Assembly: GCA_001936135.1 (NCBI GenBank)
Contig: CP012820.1
Coordinates: forward strand, 806,001 to 870,000
Direction of reading: 5' to 3'
Origin: Saccharomycopsis fibuligera x Saccharomycopsis cf. fibuligera
Lineage: Eukaryota; Ascomycota; Saccharomycetes; Ascoideales; Saccharomycopsidaceae
Length of the DNA: 64,000 nucleotides
A program made the translations under genes and the position numbers. Positions within the stretch are counted from its first letter, which is position 1. Every line of letters starts with the position of its first letter. The notes under the pieces were generated by a model. It did no database searches, was not told the DNA's origin, and saw nothing but the letters and a program-made list of their open reading frames with translations. Below, one piece after another: positions 29,191-39,869 of the stretch.

Positions 29191-30400
29191 TGGAGTTATC
29201 CAATGTTTGGATGGAACAGTAACACTGTCTCTACTACGTTACATAGTATTCGGAATTGATCCTCAAATCATTGGTCCCTCTTTCAACTAAAATATAATCG
29301 CTATTTAACAATATTGGATTGAACTGTATATAAATAATAATCAGACTGAGTATAAAAAATATTAGCGTTGAGCCATTGACAGAAGTGAATATGCATTCTG
29401 TAACCACATAGAGGATTCTAAATAAAGTTATTTTGTGATTGTATTTCATAATCTGTTGTTCTGGAACTCAACGTTAATCCTGAATTCCTCTAGTTGTATC
29501 ATTATACAAAATGAAATGTTGTAAAAGTTTCCTTTACTGTGTTCGCATTCCTGATCAGTCGGTGTTTACAACAGTCGAAGATGTTGTATAATGGCCGGCG
29601 ACACATTCCTCTTAACTTGTGTATATAGAGATAGATGGGCGAAATAAAGGATAAGCATATATATACACACTCAATCACTCATAATTACCAACTAAAAGAG
29701 TTTAAAGTAGTCATGTAGGACATCCTAATTTTAAAACAAAACAGTCGGTATTGTATACAACTATATGTATCTTATTAGTAATTTTCAAAAAGCCTCTCTG
29801 GATGGCATTAAGGTAGGTCATTACCATTTTACTTTTCGACGCTCTTTTTAACGATGCATTGTTTGTATAAGGAATTTTTTTTTTTTTTTTTTTTTTTTTT
29901 TTGCACATGACTATGAAAAGCATTCTAACGATATTCGAATTGGCTTTTTATTGTTCGGAGTCAAATGCAATTTTCCTATGATTGATGACAGACCTGCTAA
30001 CTTCGTTTGAATATTGCCTGCAGATACACAGGCCCCTCAGATTTATAGAAATCAATTTGACAAAAAAATTTTATTGTATGAATTTATCAAAATATTTTGT
30101 GCCGAACATTTTTGAACTAAGAAATTAAAGAAATATCTATAAGCTAAAACAATCCAAGGATAGCTCATTATACAAAATACAAGTACCATCATTTTGGTAT
30201 ATTAGGCACGTGGAAAGGTCATCCCCAGCACTATGATCGAGCAGTGTTAAAGAATTTTAATAGGGTAGATAGCATAATCGAACATTTCTTAAGGCTGGCT
30301 TCATTAGACCAAGTACTTGTCCAAAAACTGCAACCAAAGCTTAACATTTTTTAGCTATCATATATGACGCAAGAGCCGAATAATTTTTTTTTTTTGAATA
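29191..30400. other. Intergenic region between tRNA-Lys and the FAS1 gene
   Basis: AT-rich with no convincing gene. It contains a 57-bp segment with 9-bp inverted ends (29517-29573), a further TGTTGTATA box 8 bp to its right, and a run of about 28 T at 29875-29902. The right third is presumably the promoter of the FAS1 gene. Confidence 0.5.
29517..29573. repeat. 57-bp segment with 9-bp perfect inverted ends
   Basis: It starts TGTTGTAAA and ends TTTACAACA, exact reverse complements. It could be a hairpin or the ends of a very short degenerate element. Confidence 0.5.
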
Positions 30401-31126
30401 ATGAAATTTCTTACTTTTTTTATTTGCTTTATTCGAATTTTCAATTTAACTCTTGCGAAGAACGTTGTTGACCTTTCCAACTTCAAGCTTACCGAAGAAG
30501 AAGCAAAAGCAATCGATACACAAGTAGAAAAGCGCCACTTCTTTGAAGGTAGCCACGAAAATCAATATCCACAGCAAAATCTACAAAAGCAACAGCATCA
30601 ACCGCAAATGCTGGTCAACGAGTTCAACACGTTAGCTACGAAGTTGGTGACTTTATCGCAAGATCAAATCTCGATTTTTGCCTTCTACTTGCGCGACAAC
30701 TATGCTTTTATACACAGCAATGCAAAGATGTTTAAGGACCTTTTAATATTTGTTCCAACAGATGCTGCCATAAAACGCATTAGTGCCAAGCCATGGGAAT
30801 TTCCATGTAAAATCGACTCTTCAATGAGCGAAAAACAAGCAGACGAGACCTCAAAAGATAACATTTTAAACTTTATTAAGTCTCATTTGATTAATGTTAC
30901 CGATTCGAACTTCAAATTACCGGACCGTGACAACTTAAGCTTGAAGAGTGTGAATGGTAATGAACTTGAAATTAAGAATGAACAAGGTGAATTTGTTGTT
31001 GGCGCAAAGGGACTGGGCCAATGGTTCAAGATTTCCAGTACTGTTGACGACAAGGTTGGTGACCAAACAATTACTTTGATAATCATTGATGGATCATTAG
31101 ACTGGCCTGATAAGTACTTTCATTAA
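30401..31126 (+). CDS. FAS1 (fasciclin)-domain secretory protein, YDR262W-like
   Basis: A 241-aa protein with a clear signal peptide (residues 1-19, MKFLTFFICFIRIFNLTLA). A Gln-rich linker follows, then a single fasciclin-like domain: LTLSQDQISIFAFYLRDN, the H1-like LLIFVPTDAAIKRISAKPWEFP (about 112-133) and FIKSHLINVTDS, which ends the conserved core. ITLIIIDGSLDWPDKY closes it. The length and arrangement resemble S. cerevisiae YDR262W, a vacuolar FAS1 protein, more than large adhesins. There is no GPI-anchor signal, so it is probably soluble in the vacuole or secreted. One N-glycosylation sequon (NVTD) lies in the domain. The molecular function is unknown. Confidence 0.8.
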   Translation: MKFLTFFICFIRIFNLTLAKNVVDLSNFKLTEEEAKAIDTQVEKRHFFEGSHENQYPQQNLQKQQHQPQMLVNEFNTLATKLVTLSQDQISIFAFYLRDNYAFIHSNAKMFKDLLIFVPTDAAIKRISAKPWEFPCKIDSSMSEKQADETSKDNILNFIKSHLINVTDSNFKLPDRDNLSLKSVNGNELEIKNEQGEFVVGAKGLGQWFKISSTVDDKVGDQTITLIIIDGSLDWPDKYFH

Positions 31127-31632
31127 TTCAGATGCCATTTCCTGGTATGTTTTTTAAACTTGTTCCTCTATAAGTTGCTTTCTATGATTCTTTATGTTCA
31201 ATGATATCTTTTTATATATATATATTTTTTTGTTTATCTGCAAGATATTTTTTTTGCCTTTTTTTTTTATTTTTACAAAATTTAGGATGCTGGTTGGGTT
31301 ACTTGGCTTTTTATTTTCTTCGTTAAATACAATTTTTTAAAAATTCTATAGTGTTTATCATCTGCGATTGGTAAATCAAGCAATATTATGTTAATTATAT
31401 ACAACCAAATTAGAAATGGTTATCACTGATTGTTAAATGGTAAGCACCAGAAAGTGTCATGGTAAGAGAATAATCAGTACATTATGAGTTGAGAGTTAAT
31501 GATAAATATATAAATAGAAAAGTTAACAGCGTAGAAGGGTTTAGAAGAAGGAGTATAACAATAGAGGTTGCCGGACCTAAGTAAGACAAATGCCTGAACT
31601 GATAGCAAAACTATTATCATACAACTATCGAT

Positions 31633-31678
<46 letters not shown>

Positions 31679-32150
31679 CGTCAATGAACGAACCATAAAC
31701 CAAAACCAAAAGATTGCCTATATTAACATCCCATAGTCTGCTTGTGATTCATCTATTACCCTTTCAAATATGGTTTATCTGATAGACTTTTGCATACTAC
31801 TTCACCGACATTTCAAGTATTTTTATTGATATGATTGAATCATGCAGTGAAACAAATACATTGAGTCGCGTATATGTAAAAAAAGAAAACTTAAAAAACG
31901 AAAAAGAGTTATATTGGAAGAACTGAATCAAAATTGAAAAAACATAAATTTTATGACAACAGCTTTCCTTAAGCTAAACAAAATTGAGACAAATTCGCAG
32001 TAAAATTAAAGCACTGTTAAATAGACAGGTATGATATAAACTAGACAAAGCAAACAACAACAAAAAAATAATACAATTGAAAGACAAGACAAATTACTAA
32101 AAATAAAAATCTAAATGCTTGCAGCATAGGCAAGAAATACAACCTTTGAT
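31127..32150. other. Convergent intergenic region with a 45-nt T tract
   Basis: This lies between the FAS1 gene and the amino acid permease. It contains an uninterrupted T run at 31634-31678 and A-rich sequence preceding the permease stop. No gene is seen. Confidence 0.6.
31634..31678. repeat. Poly-T tract, about 45 nt
   Basis: An uninterrupted T run between convergent genes, one of the two longest homopolymers in the window. Confidence 0.9.
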
Positions 32151-33893
32151 TTAACACCACATATTGTAAAGTCTGTAATACCATGGCTTGGAAGCAATAA
32201 AGGCTTTTTCTTCAGCAATTTCTTGTTTTAACAAGTCAATGTCAACAACTTTTCTGCCAGTGTCTAAGTCGATGGTTGATAAATTAACAAAGACAGTGAA
32301 GTCCTTCTTCCAAAGCATGTAAAAGATGTAGAAGGCAGCCACCACAGGAACAGTCAAATACGCTTGGAAAAAATCTTCAACGTTAACACTGACGCTTTCA
32401 GCGCCGCCAACAGGCCATGCGGCAATCCAGAATTGAGCAACAAGAACTAAAGAGTAACCAACAACACCGTAAACAGAACCCCAAATACCAGTTTGGGCAG
32501 TAAATGGTAATTCATCAGTGGTTCTACCTTGTTTTCTCAATGCCAATCTAAAAATGACATGACAAGCACAAGCAGAACCCCAGGTCAAAACAGAGGACAA
32601 ACCAGAAATAGCCAACATCCAGTCAAAGACATCACCTTCTTTACTTGAAGCAGACAAGAAACACAAGAGACCAAAGCCCAAAGAAATACCAGTGGCGACA
32701 ATTGGTCTACCTTTTCTGTCGATGTAAGCGCAAATTTTTGGAGCAAAACCTTGTTCAGCTAAAGAGACCAAAGTTCTGGAACAACCGAAAGTAGAAGAGT
32801 TACCAACAGACAAGACCGCAATCAATATGACGACATTAAATACGGAAGGCAAACCTTTGATGCCGGCATTAACAATGGAAATAACAAACGGAGAAGCTCT
32901 TGCATCGTAAGAACCACCACCCAATCTTTCATCAGTGTATGGGACTAAAAGACCAACAAGAGTTAAAGAAATAATGTAAAACAAAGTAATTCTCCAGAAA
33001 ACTTGTTTAGCAGCCTTTGGCAAAGCTTTTCTTGGGTTTTGAGTTTCAGCAGAAGCTAAAGCAACCAATTCAGTACCAGCAAAGGCAAAAGCAGCAGTGA
33101 CAAACACCGAGCACAAACCTTTGAACCCGTGGTTAAAAGCTCCAGGGTTTTGCCAGTATCTACCTCCAATGTATTCATGGTTTGGGCCACCACCAGCGGC
33201 CAAAATGATACCTAAAATAATATAACCAACAACGGCAATGACTTTAATAACTGAAAAGCAAAATTCTGCTTCACCGTAACCTTTGACACCAAAAATATTA
33301 ATAGCAGCAATGAAAACCCAAAAAATGGCGACCCAGGCCGCACCACTAATCTCGTCATTCCAATACTTGATAACGATAGAAGCAGCCACTAATTCCAAAG
33401 GCAAAACCACAAGCCATTGTAATGCATAATTCCAACCCATAGCAAAACCCCAAGCAGGACTAACAAACTGGGAATTATAAACAGAGAAAGCGCCAGAAAC
33501 AGGGAATGCGACTGCCAATTCACCAAGAGCTTGCACAGTAACAAACATAAAAGTACCAATAAGAGCATAAGCAATCAAAACACCAGCAGGGCCACCAGTT
33601 TTCAAAGAGTTACCAGAACCAACGAACAAACCTGTACCAATTGATCCACCAATAGCAATCATTTGCAAGTGACGATTTTTTAAATTTTTGTGTAATGGAG
33701 ATTTAGCAGTTCTCTTGACAATTTTTTCTTTTTCAGTCAACCCAGAATCATCACCAAAATCATTTTCAACTCTTTTGAAAGAGTTGAAAAATCTCTTGAT
33801 GGCAGTGTCACCTTCTTCTTGTTCATGGTAAGGAGCGGTATTGCCAACCTCCTTTTCGACTTCAAAATCAGAGTTAGCTTTCTTGTCAGACAT
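32151..33893 (-). CDS. GAP1: General amino acid permease, GAP1/GAP2 family
   Basis: A 580-aa amino acid/proton symporter of the yeast AAT family, with about twelve membrane spans. After an 80-residue cytosolic N-terminus comes HLQMIAIGGSIGTGLFVGSG (75-94), the substrate-binding loop of TM1. LQWLVVLPLELVAASI, GVKGYGEAEF, FKGLCSVFVTAAFAFAGTELVALA, VFWRITLFYI and VVILIAVLSVGNS match S. cerevisiae Gap1 nearly residue for residue. The C-terminal LDTGRKVVDIDLLKQEIAEEKAFIASKP...WC also matches. CUG-clade yeasts have several GAP paralogues, so the symbol marks the family, not the exact orthologue. Codon use is strongly biased toward TTG and GCT/GCC-type codons, suggesting high expression. GATA boxes upstream suggest nitrogen catabolite control. 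Confidence 0.9.
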   Translation of the reverse strand: MSDKKANSDFEVEKEVGNTAPYHEQEEGDTAIKRFFNSFKRVENDFGDDSGLTEKEKIVKRTAKSPLHKNLKNRHLQMIAIGGSIGTGLFVGSGNSLKTGGPAGVLIAYALIGTFMFVTVQALGELAVAFPVSGAFSVYNSQFVSPAWGFAMGWNYALQWLVVLPLELVAASIVIKYWNDEISGAAWVAIFWVFIAAINIFGVKGYGEAEFCFSVIKVIAVVGYIILGIILAAGGGPNHEYIGGRYWQNPGAFNHGFKGLCSVFVTAAFAFAGTELVALASAETQNPRKALPKAAKQVFWRITLFYIISLTLVGLLVPYTDERLGGGSYDARASPFVISIVNAGIKGLPSVFNVVILIAVLSVGNSSTFGCSRTLVSLAEQGFAPKICAYIDRKGRPIVATGISLGFGLLCFLSASSKEGDVFDWMLAISGLSSVLTWGSACACHVIFRLALRKQGRTTDELPFTAQTGIWGSVYGVVGYSLVLVAQFWIAAWPVGGAESVSVNVEDFFQAYLTVPVVAAFYIFYMLWKKDFTVFVNLSTIDLDTGRKVVDIDLLKQEIAEEKAFIASKPWYYRLYNMWC

Positions 33894-34050
33894 TGTGTTG
33901 ACTGTCCTTTAGGCTTACTTGTGTGCAATGGTAGTTATTAATAATAGTACCAAAGTTGATCCAAGAAAGATGAGGAAACCAAACAAAAGGAAAAAAAAGA
34001 ATATGAGCAAATAAGAATGATGCAGAAAGAAGAAAGGGAAGAAGAGCCTT

Positions 34051-34057
34051 TATATAT
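34051..34057 (-). promoter_or_regulatory. TATA box of the amino acid permease
   Basis: TATATAA-type sequence about 160 bp upstream of the permease ATG, reading TTATATATAAAGG on the minus strand. Confidence 0.55.
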
Positions 34058-34107
34058 AACTATACAAAATATTATTTTCCACTGACAGACTTCGCTCACC
34101 AAATGGG

Positions 34108-34258
34108 TTTATCTGGGATTTTGACATGGTGCGATACTGAGCCGGATGTGAAACATTATGTATGGTGATGCAATACGGCGTAATAATATGTTTAATGACG
34201 CATAATAGACAGACTGCAAGGCATTGTGCTGCAAGATAACAAGATAGCTAGCGATAAG
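34108..34258. promoter_or_regulatory. GATA-factor box cluster upstream of the permease
   Basis: GATAA cores lie at 34235-34240 (GATAAC), 34253-34258 (GATAAG) and, inverted, 34108-34113 (TTTATC). They are 215-365 bp upstream of the start. Paired GATAA sites are bound by Gln3/Gat1-type factors in nitrogen-regulated yeast promoters, including GAP1. Function here is inferred from position and family. Confidence 0.5.
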
Positions 34259-37200
34259 CGGGCAAAGACACACACCGGCCACACTGCTATAGCTATATAC
34301 TACGCCAAAGGTTTCTGGTAGTCCTGAACAGCTAACTAGCAGCTTAAAGCTACTTTTTTGGCCGAACCGCCATGTTTTAGCAAAACCTAAATAATCAAAA
34401 TTTGAACAAAATTTCTTTGCGGTGCCTCATGTTTGCTGTAAGAAGCAGCTTGCAACGCCTGGGGGCCTGGTGTCTGTGGCTGGTGCGCCGATGGATGAAG
34501 GGCTGCACTGTCAGCCGACGACAGCTACTGAAGCTTATCAGCTCAAATAAATCCTCCAGTTGTTTGGAAGCTTGCACAATCCAGGGCGCTAAATTCAATT
34601 AATGAACGATAGCATAGTTTCACACTGTACCTCAGAACACACCACTCCTTTCTACAATTATGTTTTAATAAACTAGTTAAAGCTCTATCATCTTTTTGTC
34701 CCGCTGCTTCGCAAAATGGTTTAAACGGTAGAGGCTAGATGTACAAGCAATGATTTTATAAAAGAAAAAATTTGATAAAAATTTAGCATTGAATTTTTAT
34801 TCCACACACCACTCACTAAATTGAACATTTCGATACAGCCGTGGCTAAGCCGTCGTCCCCTCAAAAGGCGACATCAGTATACTCAAAACACTAAATGATT
34901 GTTGACTTTTAGAGAAAAAAAGCTTTTGCCATCTAATAATCGTTTTTCATCAACTATCAAACAGTGCTAACTATTGATACTGGCCAGGTAGCAGCCGTCC
35001 ACCAGCACTCTGGGACACGGCGCCATTCATGCATTCTAGCGTACACAGCTGCTTGTCCGCTTTTTTTGCGCCCTATATTTACTGTAATGGGTAGCTGCAG
35101 CCATCATGGTAGGTATCTGCTTCTTTGCGTACACATATATTGTTAAAAGTTATTATCATGACAAACAATCGTCACCTTTTATTTTACCGCTCTTCTAATA
35201 CCACCCAATTCATTTTCTAGAGTTGAGAAATTTATTTAATGTTGTGATTTTTCCTTTGTATTTTTCTATTTTGGTATTAAAACACTTGGCAGTTTACTTC
35301 ATCCCAATAATCTATTTGAAGTTATGGTAAACCACATCAGGACCGCCGGTTTGCTTGCAATAGGATATTTAGGTATTTGTGATTAATATAGCTAAAGCTA
35401 GACACAATAGTGTGTCTTTTGTTTTTCTAGTATTGCGGTTGATCGTATTCTATGTTGTGCTCAGTTTATTTTGATCGCTCTTTTAGTTGCAAACTAATTA
35501 ATTGTTCACTATATATATAACAACCAAACATGAAAACAACATTGCTAGCGATAGCCGTACAAAACATATTTAATAGGTCTTGGTCACTGAAACTCGTAAA
35601 TGTCACTGCCGGGATTGTTTCATGGAATGGGCTTTTTCAAACTGTTTTGCCAATTGTTAGCCAATTGTTAATGAACTACGCACAACCAAGCTATCGTCAC
35701 ACAGATTTTTAAAACACAAAAAATGGTTTAGTCTTGTAGTGGAACAAAACCGCCGAAGTAGCACGATGGATTATGATCTTAAAGTATTCCATACTGGCGC
35801 CACTTGCATCAACGCCATCTGCTGTTCTTGATATTGATTATTACTGTCTACGTTTCTTTTCAATCAGCCTCCAACCTGAGATCGTTCCTAAATGGCGATT
35901 TCACCAAACTTTGGTGATATTCATAGTACGTCTAAATACACTATGGCGCATTTGATCGCATTTATAGATTTGCAAGCAAGCAGGATACTGCGTGAAAAAT
36001 TGATGTTGATTCTGGATTGAGGAGATAAAGATAAACAAAAATGCGTTGGGCCGCAGCGATAAACCACGTGCTAAAGCAGCATCAAGCAAGATCAAAAGGG
36101 CGCGCCAACATGCGATAGATATAAACTTATTTACTAAAATTCGTTAATGCTTTAGCCTATCATGGCTGCCAACGAAGGAATGTTTGGTATCCGAAGAAAA
36201 TCCTTACATCTTTTTTACATTGGTTTCCATTTTTACTATTGGCGGCATATTTGCTTAGAAGAAAGCAGTTATCTCAGGCGATTTTTTTGAATTAGAATTC
36301 AATTGAATAACAAAAATAATCAACAAAGCCCTTAGGCTTTTTTAACTATCGCTGTAATAGGTTTATATGCGAATATTCAGCACATTTCGTTACTCCTACT
36401 TATTTCTCCAGCAAAAGCCAATGATGGCTATGCATTTCGTATTGTTATTGTCTAGCATTTTTGATTTTGTTCATGTTCTTGTCGTATGCTAAATATGCAT
36501 AGTCATTTATAAATATTTGTACCACAACATTTGCTATACGCTGCAGCTTCACAGCTGTTTTTGTCTATATCCTGATCTTTCTTTGTCGCAAATTTAGGAG
36601 ACTTTTTTTACGCTTTGCTTGCTCTGTGAAAGTGATGCTGGCTACACTGTCATGCTATAATTATAGTTCACAGACATTTACAACATCAACAATATTGTAC
36701 CTTTTTTCTAAAATCGTGATTCGATAGCCGTTTCATTTGTTTTGAGTATCTCATGTCTTTGATTTTTCTTTGAACAGTCTTTGAACAGTCTTTGAAAATG
36801 TAGCTGACTGCCTTGCCTTTAAAAAGAACAAAGTTGAAAGTCGATAATTGTGGCACAAGTACAGTTGCTGATTTTGCCACTTATATTGAATGAGAGGAAA
36901 AATATTCACAACAGTATAAAAAAAGCTTTTTTTGCTCATTTAAAGCGTACCTCTTTATAAACCACTTCAAGCACAACGATACCTCTGGTGTAATTTGACT
37001 TTCAAAGAAATAAATTTGAATTCTAAAGAAAAAAAGAAAAAGTCAATGGGTGTTAAGGCTTTTCAGTTGGAAGATGGTTGTTTGGTTGTTTATACAATTT
37101 GAGTATGCGCAGTTACCTTTTATTGTGCAACTACTTTGCATTATATACTGTCAACATATATTGACGGAAACTTGATGCTTGGTATCTGATTATTGTGCTA

Positions 37201-37558
37201 TTAGCGAGCAGACAACGTTACATATACTGTGAAATCATGGTGTATAAAGATTAGCATAGATTGTGGTTTGCTGGTGGCTCAAACAATATTATACATATTT
37301 AAAGCATGACAAGAAGGTATGAATAAAGATTCGTTTCAAATAGCTTTCAATATAGTCTGCATTAGCTGCTAAATTGGTACTCATACAAAAAACGGCCTAT
37401 TAGAGGCTAGTCAATTTTATTCTTATCAAAACGATCTTTCAGAATAATTATTCAAAATGATACTCCTTATATGTATTATTCACTTTTCTATCATTTTTTT
37501 TATATTTTTATTTACAAAATCACAAAAGCAAAAACAAAACCGAAAAAATTAGAAAAAT

Positions 37559-38155
37559 TTAAGCTTTTACGATGGAAACAGCCCAGTCAAGAGCCAAGTG
37601 CACAACTTTGTCATCATCAACAAACTTGGAAGTAGCCTGATAAGTACCTCTAGCAATAAATCCAGAAGGAGCTTCCATCTCCGGTAAAGTGACTTCGTAA
37701 AATGGTTTGTCAACAGTATTTGGAGCATAACTACCTAATGGCTCTTCCAACTTGTCAACTCTGATACCGGCCTTTTTGATACCTTGCAAATATTTGATAC
37801 CAGTGACAATTTCGTTCTGCACTTTGAATTTGATCTTCAAAGAATATGAAGCCTTTTCAGCTACTTTAAATGGATTGTTTGGCAATTCTGATCTGATTTT
37901 GGTATCTTCCAAGTTAACCACCACTGGTTTTTGACCGCTGACAAGCAAAGCCATTTCTAAGACAACAACCTTTCTCTTGTCATTTGGGTCAACTGGTAAG
38001 AGTGCACCAGTGTTTAAGCCAAGTGATTCTTTCCATTTTCTCAAGGATTCGTCATGAGCATCCAATTTGGCGTATTCTTCAAGGGTTTTTTTCTCACCAA
38101 CAACGTAACCTGGTGCGTCTTCTGGGATCAAATCATCATCTCTTGGAGCACTCAT
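37559..38155 (-). CDS. RDI1: Rho GDP-dissociation inhibitor
   Basis: A 198-aa RhoGDI, near the 202 aa of S. cerevisiae Rdi1. It extracts prenylated Rho GTPases (Cdc42, Rho1) from membranes and keeps them soluble. The N-terminal regulatory arm (YAKLDAHDESLRKWKESLG, about 28-46) is typical. The immunoglobulin-like C-terminal domain shows VVVLEMALLVSGQKPVVVNL, SYSLKIKFKVQNEIVTGIKYLQGIKKAGIRVDKLEEPLGSYAPN and GFIARGTYQATSKFVDDDK, all diagnostic for the family and forming the lipid-binding pocket. Intronless, with biased codons. Nothing unusual. Confidence 0.96.
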   Translation of the reverse strand: MSAPRDDDLIPEDAPGYVVGEKKTLEEYAKLDAHDESLRKWKESLGLNTGALLPVDPNDKRKVVVLEMALLVSGQKPVVVNLEDTKIRSELPNNPFKVAEKASYSLKIKFKVQNEIVTGIKYLQGIKKAGIRVDKLEEPLGSYAPNTVDKPFYEVTLPEMEAPSGFIARGTYQATSKFVDDDKVVHLALDWAVSIVKA

Positions 38156-39869
38156 TTTAGATAATTATTATCTATGTTTATTAGTTTCGTCAAATAGATT
38201 ATAGTGGATATGATCAATGACCGTTAATGGTAATGACGACAGGTGTTAGAAATTATTTGCAGTAAAACGACAAAAAGATTGAAAATGTAGCACAGGGAAT
38301 AGTGAATGAACAAGCAGTCTATGCCAACAGTAAAAGATATGGTATCAAAGCGAATTGATTGAGCGAGAAGAGCGATAAGGAGCCAACAGAATGCGAGTCG
38401 CAAATTGTGAACTGAGAAGACAGGAAACAAGGAGAATTACAGAAAATCAAAAATTGAGCTATATGTTTTAAGTCGCCTAATGTTTTCTCAAATTTTGTTC
38501 TTTCTCGTTCTACCAAATTTGATCTGGCCAGCATCATCGATAATTGTTCCTTTTTTTCCAGTTAGCTGTCATTTTCCAGATCAGGCAGGGTAATAATAGA
38601 ATGCATGGCAACGTTTAACCCAGGTCGTCGGTAAACTCCGTTGGGCGTGTATCAATACAACTATTCGTGGTGAGGCTAACAGTGCTGATTCAAACATAAA
38701 GCAATACTATAGATATGGATCAAAAGATCGAAAAATATGAAAGGAAAACAGAAAAAAGGCTGGACTGAAAATATCCATTGATGCACATATAATGCCTTGT
38801 CGACACATAGTAGATGTTTTTTGCTAATAACAATGTTTGGAGCCATGTGTGGTTATGATTTTCATTTGGTCTTGTTACTATACGGCTCTTTTTGCTCTTT
38901 TTTGCTATTTTTTGAACCATAGCTGCTTAGTTATCAATTGGATTATGATGAATGAGTTAACATGCGTTCACCAACCGAAAAACTTCATTCCATCGTTACT
39001 CATGTAACTGTGAATTTGTGAAATATAAGTACGGTCTGATGATCTCTGTGATTTAGTAAATATTTGCCATTCGTTTTTCACCAAACTTCAACGTTCCTTC
39101 ATATTTGCTAACACTCACAGGTCTCTGCTTCCCCATTTGATGTTAAACAGCTTGCTACTCGTACTTTTACTTATTCTAACTTGGACAGTATAAGCAGCAT
39201 CAAAACAGTGCATAATACTTCTAATTAATTATGACATTATGAAAAGTGTAAAGAAGTTTCAAGGATAAAATACCCTTTAATTTATGAAAAAGCACATCGA
39301 CAATTGCTGAATGTTTGCTTGGGAGCTGCTAAAAGGATCTACAGGCAGGAGCTTATGTATATTACATCGGGGGCCGTATAGCATAAACGAAGCTGTTTTT
39401 ATTTATCTATTGCAGAGTTTCAACATGAAAGTTATTTCAGTTCTAGTAAAGTTGAGACAGCTTAAGCTAATATTTTTATTTCGCTATAAACAGGATGACA
39501 TTTGAATGTAGACTAATTGGACAATGCAATCGAAAAAGGTTAGATAAAAAATTAAAAAAAGGCAACAAAAGAAGAGCAAATTATGACAAGAAAACTTAGA
39601 AATCAATCAAAAAACTGCAACATGGTACATGGCCTCATCAACAAGAAAAAAATGACAAAGAATAAAATACAGATAAGATAAACATTTAGGATAATTGAAT
39701 AAAACCATAAGGTGCTTGAAGGAGAAAGAAAAGTGTTTTTTTTTTAGAAACTGTCATGGAAAGACTAATGGGTTGCAAAAATTTGCCTGTTGACGAAAAC
39801 ACATGCAAAAAATAATATAAATCAGGTGAATGCATGATTTACTTTGAGTAAATGATTTCACAACCCAGT
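38156..39869. other. RDI1 upstream / carrier downstream intergenic region
   Basis: About 1.7 kb, AT-rich. The left part is the RDI1 promoter. The remainder has no frame with recognisable content and no RNA gene I can support. Confidence 0.5.

Larger units (their letters stand above)
33894..37558. other. 3.7-kb gene-free region (GAP promoter, RDI1 terminator, unknown remainder)
   Basis: No frame over about 70 codons with a plausible start or domain. The left 450 bp carry a TATA box and GATA boxes for the permease. A GC-shifted patch lies at about 34,420-34,590. The rest is AT-rich, with small direct repeats such as CTTTGAACAGT units at 36766-36796. I found no large inverted repeat by eye. Confidence 0.6.

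Noticed and set aside
29582-29761. A third, 180-bp LTR between TGTTGTATA and TATACAAC
   Set aside because: The right end does not finish in CA at the symmetric position, there is no target duplication, and no similarity to copies A and B.
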